64,000 nucleotides of DNA from Tribonema minus (GCA_017506865.1 JAFCMP010000223.1:372001-436000); one strand, 5' to 3'; positions 23,701 to 32,713 are shown, counted from the first letter of the stretch. Translations and numbers: made by a program. The notes: generated by a model from the letters alone, not told the origin.

Positions 23701-24312
23701 TTCATGGTAGTCGTGTACCCTGTAGGAATCCCGCTAATGTACGCCGCGATCCTTCGGTTAGCTGCTGTGAAGCAGCGTGAACACGGACGGCAGCCGTCCC
23801 GGCTCGCCCCGGCGTCTTCATTCCTGTGGAGCTCGTACAAGGGCCGTGCATGTTACTGGGAGAGCGTAGAGTGTTTCCGCCGATTGATGCTCTCGGGCCT
23901 CCTCGTCTTCATCATGCCCGGCACCCCGGGCCAGAGCGCCGTCGCATGCATCTTCGCATTCGTCACGACCATGGTGTACGAGCAGGTCCGCCCTCACCAC
24001 AACAGGATGGACAAGTGGCTGTACACTTTAGGTTGCGTGATTGTCGTTTCCAGCATGTTCACCTCGCTGCTGATGCAGTATCATCCAGTAGACGGGGGTA
24101 GCGAGCAAGCCATCGGAAGCCTGCTAATAGCGCTGAATGTGCTCATGCTGGTGATGGCCATAGCCCAAGTAGCCCTGGTGTACACGAACGTCCGAGCCCC
24201 AGACGGTCCTCTCCGTCAGAACTCCGTGTTCGGTCTGTTCAGGGGATCATCTCAGATTGCAGCACGGAGCCTCGCGCGGGTTGATTCAGTTACACCTTCC
24301 CCGATGTCCTGA
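14313..24312 (+). CDS. Pmp-repeat (beta-helix) surface membrane protein, gene 2, 17 exons
   Basis: Paralogue of gene 1 in tandem, 1232 codons when spliced. Exons: 14313-14766, 15019-15102, 15586-15663, 15846-15935, 18802-18879, 19057-19158, 19366-19437, 19635-19712, 19916-19993, 20362-20445, 20651-20725, 21035-21127, 21268-21420, 21640-21789, 21890-22310, 22393-22658, 22973-24312. All repeat exons are phase 1-1. The N-terminus starts MTRTVIALFLGAFTALLV, a signal peptide. The array is shorter than in gene 1 (13 versus 24 repeat exons), whereas the 3' half is nearly identical. An intact hAT transposon occupies the intron after 15846-15935 and should be spliced out. Function is inferred as for gene 1: a surface receptor or adhesin. 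Confidence 0.72.
15376..15452 (+). pseudogene. Dead Pmp repeat exon (acceptor and frame lost)
   Basis: The expected acceptor gttgcag reads gttgcgg, and the repeat frame meets a TGA after GAISSWGK. The donor (gtgagt at 15453) survives. Flanking introns still carry the array-B blocks. It is a decayed unit that must be skipped. Confidence 0.65.
16105..18757 (+). mobile_element. Intact hAT-family DNA transposon, 2653 bp
   Basis: The 11-bp terminal inverted repeats are perfect: TAGGGATGTGC at 16105-16115 and GCACATCCCTA at 18747-18757. They are flanked by an identical 8-bp target duplication, ttgatgga, at 16097-16104 and 18758-18765. Removing the element restores the conserved intron block (gattgatgga then ccagcgttctgactgctcg). 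Subterminal AT-rich tracts contain many gtatac/tatacg motifs that may bind the transposase. One long ORF fills the interior. The perfect ends and open transposase indicate recent insertion. Confidence 0.95.
16271..18475 (+). CDS. hAT-family transposase with BED-like zinc finger
   Basis: Uninterrupted 734-codon ORF inside the transposon. Residues about 98-126 form a BED-like finger (C-x2-C then H-x5-C, around LLCGDN and HFKPGVC). Residues about 240-350 carry the RNase H-like core hallmarks: a first Asp in ATDGWKRR, PLINVMALHP, VMDNTKANRAAL with the second Asp, and GCQAHALALLIKD. An Ala/Gly-rich insertion lies near residues 515-545. The C-terminus (about 655-715) is the hAT dimerisation region with CATERNWSLWG and GRNRLALQRAEKL. 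This enzyme cuts and inserts the element in the nucleus. No frameshift or stop is present, so it may be active. The ATG at 16271 is the first in frame; ATG 16364 is an alternative. Confidence 0.92.
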   Translation: MTSDIASPGHVAQRYRSCCCCCSSVLLLVREMTDSDEDMVEVAPAAPAGARVMQKYMGKEYELSQLYAMLRSTQHKVGAAQWWSRFKIVQGEHAVLLECLLCGDNLSASNPSARATTHFKPGVCSGFAPKAPAARTDSAADVEELEEGGSSTSKRPASGIAGYRITAEQEKRATQSLARFFFKSSVALQLIEQSDLVDAFATLGVTLPGRKALSTTHLDREHARVSESVLAAVQALPRVQLATDGWKRRYAGGGTPLINVMALHPQGGSSFIKVATAAGVVKDSPWIAREHLAWAKEVAGDQEGWAQRILGMVMDNTKANRAALDSIKALHPEWLLLGCQAHALALLIKDFANSDKITWTAKVYSTVLMMSNVINGNEKVRTALRAKQLATPPYKAMAISTHCPTRFAILHFIGRDLIVLKAAIQSLVLDDVAWAAATTDCTHAAEFKAAAIGISGRGRGAFNFYADLEQLSKLVQPVSDAIHQLETDAPRLSQMLPIWRQLLEHAELFDAQGGGGAAVAAAGRAAASGGAAAGGASAARAVLPLFKDRFTKHYDKAWAAAYIVDPIHATRVETTGEWFLPFTQLSEQELAGAIECFKELAGEGADGVEEELGELELGALPVAMSRFLPVLTTRTEVEGKVVFASNSKRQNWWAMRGALSFPHLAKVAVKLLSFHVTSCATERNWSLWGNIYVKGRNRLALQRAEKLVMIRGNAKNVEHRRSEEEVVLSLLAEK
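18758..20725 (+). other. Exon array B of Pmp gene 2, 3' of the transposon
   Basis: Repeat exons are at 18802-18879, 19057-19158, 19366-19437, 19635-19712, 19916-19993, 20362-20445 and 20651-20725. The 19057 exon is longer than usual and inserts a Tyr/Gly-rich stretch before GGAI. The intron at 19994-20361 holds a truncated copy of the gene-1 hAT-like element. The last two exons are near-identical to 8369-8452 and 8656-8730 of gene 1, marking where the two genes become almost the same. Confidence 0.72.
20024..20279. mobile_element. Truncated copy of the hAT-like element in Pmp gene 2
   Basis: It begins TAGGGTTGTC directly after the 8-bp duplication half attttgtg (20016-20023), and follows the gene-1 element through the ccggct-rich end and the ttgaggtggcatgcaatg region. 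It then jumps straight into intron sequence (gacatcagtgcactctgg). The right end and transposase remnant are deleted. It sits at the same intron position as 7268-8185, so both derive from one insertion that preceded the gene duplication. Confidence 0.75.
22973..24312 (+). CDS. Terminal exon of Pmp gene 2: polytopic membrane domain
   Basis: Homologous along its whole length to 10989-12328, with the same length and the same end TPSPMS. Differences are few, for example ACGRASK for ASGRASK, a Leu for Gln after AAIL, and ECFRR for ECYRR. Most changes are silent or conservative. The near-identity extends about 1 kb into the 3' flank, which points to a recent segmental duplication or gene conversion. 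Confidence 0.8.
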
Positions 24313-25440
24313 GTAATGTTCATGATCGCCTCGGCTGCCGCCAATGCGGGTCACGTCGAGCCGCACACGATGCCCTCCCTTGTGCTTTCTTTGCCTTGGC
24401 CACCTCATCGGTGTTCTGCAACAGCTCTGTCGGCACCCTGCAACAGCTCTGTTCTGAAGTTTGCTGCTTATCGTCGCCTGTCGCGCGCCACGTCCGCAAT
24501 TGCAACAGGAACATCCTTCGACGTTGTTTATCCTCATGCGTGGACTCGTGCAGTATTCACCGTGTGCTCGTGATGTGCGTTTGCAAGTCGTCGTCCCACG
24601 TGATTTGGGTCAGCCACCTCGTCACTACCGTGATCGCATGTCGTGCAACTGCAGCGGGCGCATCGTCGTGACGGCGGGTGTGCGCGCCCGCGAGCCGTCG
24701 TGCACATGATCGCGTCTGCTGCTCTTCTCAATGGTTTGCAGCTGTCGCCTCGTGATCGCGATGTGCGCTCGCCGTGTCATCGTGCACATCGATTGCGTCG
24801 CGCGCCGCGTCGACGTCGTGATCGCCGCGGCACACGGTCTCGCGGATGGCGCACTGGCGATGCCATTCGCGCACATGATTCGCATCGGCCGTCGTGCTGA
24901 CGTCGTGATCGCTGCGGCGACATTTTGCGAATGTCGCCTCGTGTGCTCGTGACGTCGACATCGAGTTCAGTGCGTGAACTGTCGCACGCGAAAACGGAGG
25001 AGGCGACGCGCGAAACACGGCACTCTTGCACACACTGCACAATTTGCACACAAAGGCACCCACGCAAGCATCACACCCACAGCACACACTCTGTACACAC
25101 CGGCATCGACGGCGCGCGACGGTGTGCATCGCGTGAACTGTCGCATGCGAAAACGGCGGAGGCGACGAGCGGCGTGGCGGCGAACACACCGGCACTCTCG
25201 CACACACTGCACAATTCGCACCCACAGCACACGATTGCACGCATTGCGCACACAATTTGCATGCATCGCGTCGGCCGCTGTCCCCAAATACGGTTTGTCG
25301 CCTCGCGAGTCGATTGCATTCGAGAACGCACCGGCACGAACGGTACTCTCACCGGTGCGTGCGATGAGGGAAGCCTGTGCACAGCGGTATGCATTGTGTC
25401 ATGTACTGTGCGTCGCGCTCTTCTCCATCCCTCACACCAA
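24313..25440. repeat. Dispersed intergenic repeat, copy 2
   Basis: The first 450 bp match the flank of Pmp gene 1 (12329-12780) almost exactly. The remainder shares cgccgcggcacacggtctcgc, cctcgtgtgctcgtgacgtc and gcgaaaacggaggaggcgac with the copies at 28600-29600 and 31240-32350, with CACA-rich tracts between. No conserved reading frame was found. Confidence 0.6.
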
Positions 25441-25777
25441 GGGCTGTCGTCAGAGAGATGTGGGGTGGAAAGCATGCGCAATAGTACTTTCCAGAAATTT
25501 CCTCACATTGATGCCATCTCCTTTTAAAGCAGACATCCATTGTAGACGTTAGTTGCGCAGTGGTAGAGCAGCTGCAAGCAGGAGATCCGCAAACAGCAGT
25601 ACATTCAACGGTATCAGAGGCAGCAGTGCAGCCGACAGGAGGGCCGCAAGGCAGCAGCAGCAGTTCTTGTGCATCTCTTTGCGCATTTGAGCTCAGTGAG
25701 ACGCAGGGGCAGCAGACAGCGCAGCGGAGGGCACAAGAGGTGCGGGGGCCGCAGCAGCTGCTGCAGCGCATCAGGTA
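25440..25777 (+). promoter_or_regulatory. CAG-rich leader exon cassette, copy B (before the LRR gene)
   Basis: Shares with copy C (32350-32713) the strings gaaatttcctcac, cgcagtgg, agcagctgcaagcaggaga-like, aggcagcagtgcagccgac and aggtgcgggggccgcag, ending cag with donor gtaaga at 25774. The next acceptor-like site before an ATG is tgcttgcag at about 26231-26239, which would splice this leader to the LRR start codon at 26248. Parts of the cassette read as an open Gln/Ala-rich frame in copies B and C, but the frame is not kept throughout. Confidence 0.55.
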
Positions 25778-26247
25778 AGATCTTTCATGTTCATCAAGGG
25801 CATGTAGTTCAACATAAATGTGCTTGTCCTATGGTGACCAAAAGCTGCAACAGCAGCAACAGTAGCCAGCACCAACCCATTGTGACTCAAAGCTGCAACA
25901 ATGGTAGCCAGTGTGCTAGTCAGCTACTGCTGCAGCAAGGCATTATTTACACTTCGGGGCTTTCGCCCATCACTGACAGCAACAGCGACATTCGTTGGAC
26001 AACAGGTGTACCCACACGCGCCTGTAGCTACTGTCGCGATTCCGCCGCTCACCAAGCTTGGATGTTGCTTTTGCGCTGCGAAGTGCATGAGTGCTAGAGC
26101 AGCCTTTAGACTTTCACGGACTCTGGCTGGACCACCGCATCGACAGGGTGGCGACTTGTAGTGAGCACAAGATGACTGCTTTTCAAATGATATGGCTCAG
26201 CGGACGTTCATGTGTGTGGCCGTGTTCGTTGCTTGCAGGTTTTGCAG

Positions 26248-28074
26248 ATGGTGTTTCATATCGCTTACCTTTGGGGCTTAAAGAAGGTGACAGCTCACGA
26301 CGACAACCGCAGCGGAGCCAGTGCTAACGACGGCAGCAATGGCAACAGCACCACCGATAGCATTCAGCAGATCCAACAACAAACTGCACCGATGTCGGAC
26401 GTGCCAGGTGATGATAGTGTGCGCATGGAGGCCGGGCAGGCGGAAGGTGGCGTCGATGTGCCAGCGCCTGCATCCAAACCGTACGCCAGTAGCCGGAACG
26501 AGATGAAGAAACGGATCATCGACAAGAAGTTAGATCCCCTCACAGTCATCGCCTCAATTGCTGCGGACTTGGACGCCGCTTCCGACTGGGCGTTCTTCTA
26601 CGACCTGGGACATCGCTCGGGCGGCGCTGCCTATCCGCATGTCATGCGCATGTACAAAGCTGCGCTGGCGTTCACAGTGGTCGGCACGCTGATATGGCTG
26701 CTAGTCTGGAGCGAGTTTCACCCGGTGGCATCCGCGTTGGAGCGTATCACTAGGTGGAGGACCCGGACCCTGTCCGATGTACACAGCTCGGAATGGCGGA
26801 TACCTGTCGGGTTCATGTTGGCATTCAACATGTGCCTTGAGGACATTCCACAGGTGATCCTTTCTATCTTGGACACTGTTTTTTCGGGGGGGCTGAGCAC
26901 ATACGGCGCATTTAACATTGCGGGTTCCGTGTTTTCGGTCATCACGAGGTGTGTGGAGGCTAGAGAGTCATGGCAGGAAATTCCGGCGCGCGCCGAAATG
27001 CGGCTTGTTGACGCTGCTCCTAGCGTTATCGACACCATGCTCAAACAGTCGGATGAAGCAGACAAAGCCAGGAGAAATGCGGTGTGGTTCGCAGACTACT
27101 CCAACGATCTTCTGCGGAATGGCAACGTTCGCCTTCCGGACCACAACCGCATGTTGCAGGTGTTATCAGACATTGCAAAAACCCCTGGATCTGAGTTTCC
27201 TGGTCGACGCAAAGTGCAGCCATTTGCAGCCGATTACCCCCGCCTGAACTTGCACAGTTCTTTGCTTAGCATTCTTCCGGAGTCATTCGGCAACCTGACA
27301 ATGCTGACTTCCCTCGACCTGTCCTGGTGCTCAGCGCTCACCGGCCTGCCCACCTCATTCAGACGCCTGACAGCGTTGACTCAGCTCGACCTCTCTGGGT
27401 GCACTTCGCTGAGGGGCGCTGACCTGAGGAACCTAACAGCCCTCAGAGCGATAGAACTAGACGGATGCAGCGCTCTGACTGAGATCAGCTTGTTGAACTG
27501 CCGCACGCTCAGAAGCCTGCCAGACTCATTCGGCAACCTCACAGCGTTGACTTCCCTCGACCTGAGCAAATGCTCAGCGCTCAGCAGCCTGCCGGAGTCC
27601 TTCAGCAACCTGACAGCGTTGACTCAGCTCGACCTGTCCTTTTGCCGAGAGCTCAGCAGGCTCCCGCATAATTTCAGCAATCTGACAGCGTTGAGTTTCC
27701 TCTACCTGCACGGGTGCTCAATGCTCAGCAGCCTGCCGGCCTCATTCGGCAACCTGACAGCATTGACTATTCTCAACCTGAAATGGTGTCTGCAGCTCAC
27801 CGGCCTGCCAGCTTCATTTGGCAACCTGACAGCATTGACTTCCCTAAATCTATCAGGGGCTCCCGGGATTCCTGTGGCGCTGAGCAGCTTGCCAGATTCT
27901 TTCGGCAATCTGGCAGCTTTGATTTCGCTCGACCTGAGCTCGTGCTCAGCGCTCAGCAGCCTGCCCCCCTCATTCAGCAACCTGACAGCGTTGATTAATC
28001 TAGATATGAGTAGGTGCCCAGCGACAGTACCACAAGCGCTGCTCGATGTTGGACGAGTGAAAGTGAGGAAGTGA
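26248..28074 (+). CDS. LRR protein with N-terminal membrane segments
   Basis: Encodes 608 aa. Residues 1-110 are polar and low-complexity (Asn/Ser/Gln-rich). Hydrophobic segments lie near residues 138-156 (ALAFTVVGTLIWLLVW) and 185-212 (with NMCLEDIPQVILSILDTV), plus a weaker one after. From about residue 330 to the end there are ten to eleven leucine-rich repeats of 23-24 residues with consensus LP-x-SF-x-NLTALTSLDLS-x-C, the SHOC2/plant-like type. A membrane-anchored recognition or scaffold role is inferred from the LRRs; no kinase or GTPase domain is present. The ATG is the first after an acceptor (tgcttgcag), so the frame upstream is taken as intron. It has no sister copy in the window but shares its leader cassette with other receptor-like genes. 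Confidence 0.75.
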   Translation: MVFHIAYLWGLKKVTAHDDNRSGASANDGSNGNSTTDSIQQIQQQTAPMSDVPGDDSVRMEAGQAEGGVDVPAPASKPYASSRNEMKKRIIDKKLDPLTVIASIAADLDAASDWAFFYDLGHRSGGAAYPHVMRMYKAALAFTVVGTLIWLLVWSEFHPVASALERITRWRTRTLSDVHSSEWRIPVGFMLAFNMCLEDIPQVILSILDTVFSGGLSTYGAFNIAGSVFSVITRCVEARESWQEIPARAEMRLVDAAPSVIDTMLKQSDEADKARRNAVWFADYSNDLLRNGNVRLPDHNRMLQVLSDIAKTPGSEFPGRRKVQPFAADYPRLNLHSSLLSILPESFGNLTMLTSLDLSWCSALTGLPTSFRRLTALTQLDLSGCTSLRGADLRNLTALRAIELDGCSALTEISLLNCRTLRSLPDSFGNLTALTSLDLSKCSALSSLPESFSNLTALTQLDLSFCRELSRLPHNFSNLTALSFLYLHGCSMLSSLPASFGNLTALTILNLKWCLQLTGLPASFGNLTALTSLNLSGAPGIPVALSSLPDSFGNLAALISLDLSSCSALSSLPPSFSNLTALINLDMSRCPATVPQALLDVGRVKVRK

Positions 28075-28560
28075 CCGCCACCGTGCTGAATGAACAATTT
28101 CTGTCGCAAGTTGAATCGCTGCAATATGTGCTTTGTCTTTTCTCTGTTCCGGATGCTCAATCGTGACATGGCAATGCATTCAGCGAACTGGATTTGGTGG
28201 TTTTGCAGCAAAGCAACAAGAGCGCAAGATGGAACTCCCGCATCTCAAAAACTTTGGCACGGCTCCAGCTTCCTGCGCCTGTGCCTTCCGCTGTGATGGT
28301 GTTGAACTCCTTGCACACCAAGCACGTGTTTGTGACAACGTACCCCATTGTTACGTTCATTCGCCGTCCAAGGTCAATGGAATGGCGCTATACGCACCCA
28401 AGCCCATTTGTGCACCATGCAATCAAGAGCAGCTCACTGAAAGTCAAGGTGCGCTCACTGCCATTTCTGCGGTGCTTGGAGTTGCCTCTTGTTAGCCCTC
28501 TACCAGCCGTTGCAGCGCGCACCGCAGCGGCATGTGGTGTACCACGCTGTAGATGTTGAT
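28075..28560. other. No gene seen (LRR 3' flank)
   Basis: Short overlapping frames only, none with a recognisable motif, coding-like composition in a convincing model, or splice structure. Probably 3' UTR and unique intergenic sequence. Confidence 0.4.
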
Positions 28561-28599
28561 GCACTATTTGCATCCGTTTCCGAACTGTTTGTAAAAGCT

Positions 28600-29640
28600 C
28601 TGTCGGGCCTTGAAGTTACCACACATGTGACACATTGTGCTGCACTTCCACATTATGTTGCTAGCGATGTCGTCGTGCTCCTGTTTATCTGTGGCCACCG
28701 TGTTGACGTCGTGATCGCTGCGACACACGGAGTGAGCACTTGCGATGTCGGCCGTGCACACGAATCGTTTCGGCCTCGTGCTGATGGTGATCGCACGTCG
28801 CGCATGGTATGGTCAGAGAGTGTGCGCTTGGGAAGTTGTCGTGCACACGATTCGCATCGGTTGCCTCGTTACCGCCGTGATCGAATGTCGTGCATCGTCG
28901 TGATGGCGAGCCTGTGCGATCACGAGCCTCGTGTCCCCCACTTTTCCAAAGTGCGGCGCATGTTTTGCAGCTGTCGCCTCGTGATCGCCGCCGTGTCGTT
29001 GTGCACACCGATTGCTCTGGCCGCCGCGTCGACGTCGTGATCGCCGCGGCACACGGTCTCGCCGAAAGACGCACTCGCGCGCACACGATTCGCATCGGCC
29101 GCCATGCTGACTTCGTGATCACTGCGGCAATGTTTTGCAAATGTCGCCTCGTGTGCTCGTGACGTCGACATTGAATTTCGTGCTCGCATACATGCTGGCC
29201 GTTCGTGCTGTGCAATACGCCCTCGCGCCGTCGCACTCGTTGACGTCCGCGCGCCCGCCATTCCACATTTGCCGTACAGCACACAGTGCAAGGCTCTCTC
29301 TCGTCTTCGCGTGCGATGTGTGGCGCGTGAAATGTCGCATGTGAAAACGGAGGAGGCACAGCACACACTGCACACAATTCGCAAGCATCGCACCCACAGC
29401 ACACACAGCACCCACTGCACATTCTGTACACACCAGCATCAACGGCGCGCGACGTGTGCGTCGCGTGAGGAGCCGCATGCGAAAACGGAGGAGGCGACGC
29501 GCGGAGTCGTGGCGAACACACAGGCACTCGCGCACACACTGCACAATTTGCACACAATAGCACCCACAGCACAATCAGCATACGCAGCTCAGCCCACATG
29601 TGCCAATTGTCTTTACTTGAGGTTGCTGGATGCGAGGTGT
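28600..29640. repeat. Dispersed intergenic repeat, copy 3
   Basis: Contains cgtcgacgtcgtgatcgc, cgcggcacacggtctcgc, cctcgtgtgctcgtgacgtc, gaaaacggaggaggc (twice) and CACA-rich tracts (gcacacactgcacaatttg). These occur in the same order as at 24750-25300. The long minus-strand frame across it (28685-29599) is an artefact of the repeat composition. Confidence 0.6.
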
Positions 29641-30295
29641 GGCCAGGTCATGCTGAGCTGAGCAGCAACATGTGCACAGGGGGCACAAAATTTATTCCTT
29701 GAACCACACCACCTGGTGTGTAGTCACTGACCACCGCATTGCAGCAAAGAAAGCAGCAGCAGCACGCATCAGCAACAGTGGCAGCAGCAGCGCAGAGGTC
29801 AGTAGCAGGTGAGTGAGCCCTGAAGCAGTACACCACGCAAAACCAGCAGCAACAGCGCTGCACACAATCATTGCGCAAGGGAGCCAACCTCCTTGAGTTG
29901 CATGAAATTCAAACTCCTCGACTTGCATCAGATGAATTGATGCTGGAAGCAGTGGGTGCAGACACCCCTAGCAGCAGCGCATCAGCAGCAGCAAGAGCTG
30001 GCGCCAGCAGCCACCAGCAGCGCAGCCTGAGCAGCGCAGTAGCAGCAAAATTGCCATGGCGCAAGGCAGTGCGCATCACGGCTTGTTAACTGCATGATTG
30101 CTGAAAACGCTGTGCACCTCACTGCTCCGCATCAGCAGCAGCAGCTGGCACCTGCAACCACCAGCAGCGGGATTCAGAGCAGCCGCAGTAGCAGCAGCAG
30201 CAAATTTGCCATAGCCCAACGCAGCACAAATCACTGCTCGTTGACGACATGATCGCTCAAAGAGTGGCGCTCCTCGCTGCTCCGTGCATCACAGG
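29641..30295. other. CAG/GCA-rich non-coding stretch
   Basis: Simple GCA/CAG tracts (about 29750-29810, 29950-30040, 30125-30200) alternate with unique sequence. Two blocks are near-duplicates around gcatcagcagcagcagctggc and acgctgtgcacctcactgctcc. No supported gene. Confidence 0.4.
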
Positions 30296-30299
30296 ACCA

Positions 30300-31202
30300 T
30301 GATGACGAGGTCGAGAGCTCGCACGGACGTCGGGCGCGTCGACCCCCTCCTCGAGGGCTTCGCCTGCCTCACTCTTCGAGAGACAGTCAAGAGGGCGCAG
30401 CTCAACAGAGCGCACCGTCTGAAGACGCTGTACCAACTGGGGTGCTGCGGCAAGAGAGGTCTCGAGTTTGCGGAACCGCACCCGCTCACGTGCCCGTTCG
30501 GCACCAGGCACATCCTGTTGTGGCAGCGCGCAGACATCGTGCGCGACATCGTCACGAACGCCACTGCAGAGGGGCCCGTAGTGATCTGGGCGAAGTTGGT
30601 CGCGGGCAAGACACCTGCTTGCTGCGTAGGGGATCCGCCTGGGTGCTTGACTCTTCCCACGTGGAACGACGGCATCGAGGACCTCATGAGCAGTTCGTCC
30701 TGAGTTGAAGGAGCTGTTCATCACCGTCCCGAAGGACTTCAAGTCCGACTTCGCCTTCAGAGCGTCAGGCACCGTCATCTTCGACACCAGCACGGCCCTG
30801 TCCGTACGCCTGCCCCGCGACGTCATCGCGCCCCGCATAGAAATCACTCAGGACTTGGCGGACTTCATAGACCTCACTTTTCTCCCCGACGTCATCGACA
30901 TCTCGCAATCGCCGGCGCACATCGAAGTGAGTGCCGAGCGCATGTCTGCTGACTGGGGCGCAGTGCTCGACGCAATCGAGCGCAAGTTGCAAGGCGAACG
31001 CGTCGCGCACAGCACCATGTTCCTCCTCGCTGTGGAGAGCGACGAGCAATGCATGTTCGAATTGAAGGCAGCAGTGACGCTGCGTGACTTCGTCATGGAC
31101 CCCGCCATCCATGCTCACATCAAGGTGGTGCCGGCAGGAGAGATGTGCATCAAGGCAGTCCACCTGCGCAATCGCTTTCAGGTGTTCGCATTTAGGGGCT
31201 GA
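30300..31202 (+). CDS. Unrecognised intronless protein, apparently split by a frameshift
   Basis: Two plus-strand frames follow each other. The first runs from the ATG at 30300 to a TGA at 30701-30703 (basic start MMTRSRARTDVGRVDP, ending GIEDLMSSSS). The second opens at once in another frame and runs to 31202 with no ATG until far inside. Both have ordinary charged/hydrophobic composition, with PRIEITQDLADFIDLTF and MFLLAVESDEQCMFELKA in the second. A single protein of about 300 aa broken by a frameshift near 30690-30702, or joined by an undetected small intron, is the simplest reading. I do not recognise the family. Lack of introns and isolation between repeats make a viral origin possible but unproven. 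Confidence 0.4.
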
Positions 31203-31239
31203 ATGTAATCGTTCTCTTCGCTTTTGCACTACCGGTGCA

Positions 31240-32350
31240 CTTACATTTACGTCTGCTCTCCTCGTCATCGGACTTCGACATCCATGATGCCCGTCCACAT
31301 CGTCTCGCCATGTGACTGTGTGTGCATTGTGTGTTTTTTGTGCCTTCGACCTGTGTGTTCAATTGGTGGCCAGTGCTCAACCCAAGTTGCGCAGTCTATC
31401 CCAGAACGTTCCTGAAATCACCACCGGTGGTAGCCAGACGCTGTGCAGAAGCCGTGCTCGAAGCGGCACATGTCATCATGCAACTCAGTGCTGGCTTCAT
31501 GTTGACATTCGTGCTTTGCATACGTGCTCGCTTAGCGCCCGCCGTTCAACATTTGCCGTACACCACACAATGCATTCATTTTCGACTGCCCAAAGGGCAG
31601 GCCCAGCCGGAGGCTGGTCAACATCACACGCTCTCTCGTCTTCACGCGCGATGTGTGGTGCGCGTGAACTGTCGCATGTGAAAACGCAGAAGGCGACGCG
31701 CGGCATCGCGGCGAACACACGGGCACGCACTGCACCATTTGCACAATTTGCACACATTTTGCACACGATTGCACGCATCGCACCCACAGCACACACTGCA
31801 CACAATTGCAAGCATCGCACCCACAGCACACTCTGCACACACCGGCATCAACGGCGCGCGACGTGTGCGTCGCGTGCGAAGTCGCAGGTGAAAACGGTGG
31901 CAGCAGAGCGTGAAACAATCAGTCGCAAATGTGAAATGTGTGTTCATTCGGCGCATCTCGTCACACCGTGTACTGCGTAATCGCTTCTGTTTCGACCGGC
32001 CTGCGGCCAGGCCCAACCGGAGGCTGGTCGTCTTCGTGTACCGCTACTTGAGGTGTAATATGGCGCGCCGTACGAGCGAGTCTACCCTCAGCCACAGTTG
32101 GCGGTCCAGCGTGTGTGGCCAGTGTCTGTGTTGATGAAGCGCGCGCATGCGGTGACGTCGTGCACGTCGATTGCGTTGGCCGCTTTCGCAAAATACGGGT
32201 TGCAGCTGTCCCCTCGCGAGTCGATCTCATTCGAGAACGCACTGGCACGAACGGTGCACTCACCGGCGCGTGCGATGAGGGAAGCCTGTGGACGGCGGTG
32301 TGCGCTGTGTCATGTGCTGTGCGCCGTGCTCTTCTCCATCCCGCACACCA
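31240..32350. repeat. Dispersed intergenic repeat, copy 4
   Basis: Shares with copy 2 a block running from ctcgcgagtcgat through cattcgagaacgcac, ggcacgaacggt, gcgtgcgatgagggaagcc and cttctccatccc. Its CACA-rich tracts and gaaaacg-aggcgacgcgcgg modules match all other copies. A ggcccagccggaggctggtc motif occurs twice (about 31600 and 32010). No conserved frame. Confidence 0.6.
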
Positions 32351-32713
32351 GTGTGTCGTCGGCGAGATGCGGGGTGGGGAGCATGCGCAAAACAGTGGTC
32401 CAGAAATTTCCTCACGTTGATGCCACCTCAGTTCATCTCCTCAGACACTGTCTGAGGACAGACAGCAAACATTGGAGACATCCATTGCGCAGTGGAAGGA
32501 GCAGTTGCAAGCAGGAGAGCCGCAAGCAGCAGTGCATTCAACGGTGTCAGAGGCAGCAGTGCAGCCGACAGGAGGGCCGCAAGGCAGCAGCTGCAGTTCT
32601 TGTGCAGCTCCTGCGCATTTGAGCTCTGTGAGGCGCAGGAGCAGCAGACAGCGCACCGGAGGGCACAGGAGGTGCGGGGGCCGCAGCAGCAGCAGAAACG
32701 CATCAGGTAAGCT
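32350..32713 (+). promoter_or_regulatory. CAG-rich leader exon cassette, copy C (before the hydrolase gene)
   Basis: Same block order as copies A and B, ending cgcatcag with donor gtaagc at 32708. It is followed by three short near-repeats containing cgcagccagcagcag (32720-32900), then an acceptor ttgtgcag at about 33152-33159 shortly before the hydrolase start codon at 33180. The arrangement leader, intron, acceptor, ATG is the same as for the LRR gene. Confidence 0.55.

Noticed and set aside
25551..25575. tRNA-like A box (gcgcagtggtagagc) in leader cassette B
   Set aside because: No B box follows and the other cassette copies have changed bases in it, so it is not a tRNA.
28685..29599. 304-codon minus-strand ORF in the dispersed repeat
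   Set aside because: The repeat family has no frame conserved between its four copies; the Cys/Val/Arg-rich product follows from CACA and cgtcgt tracts.
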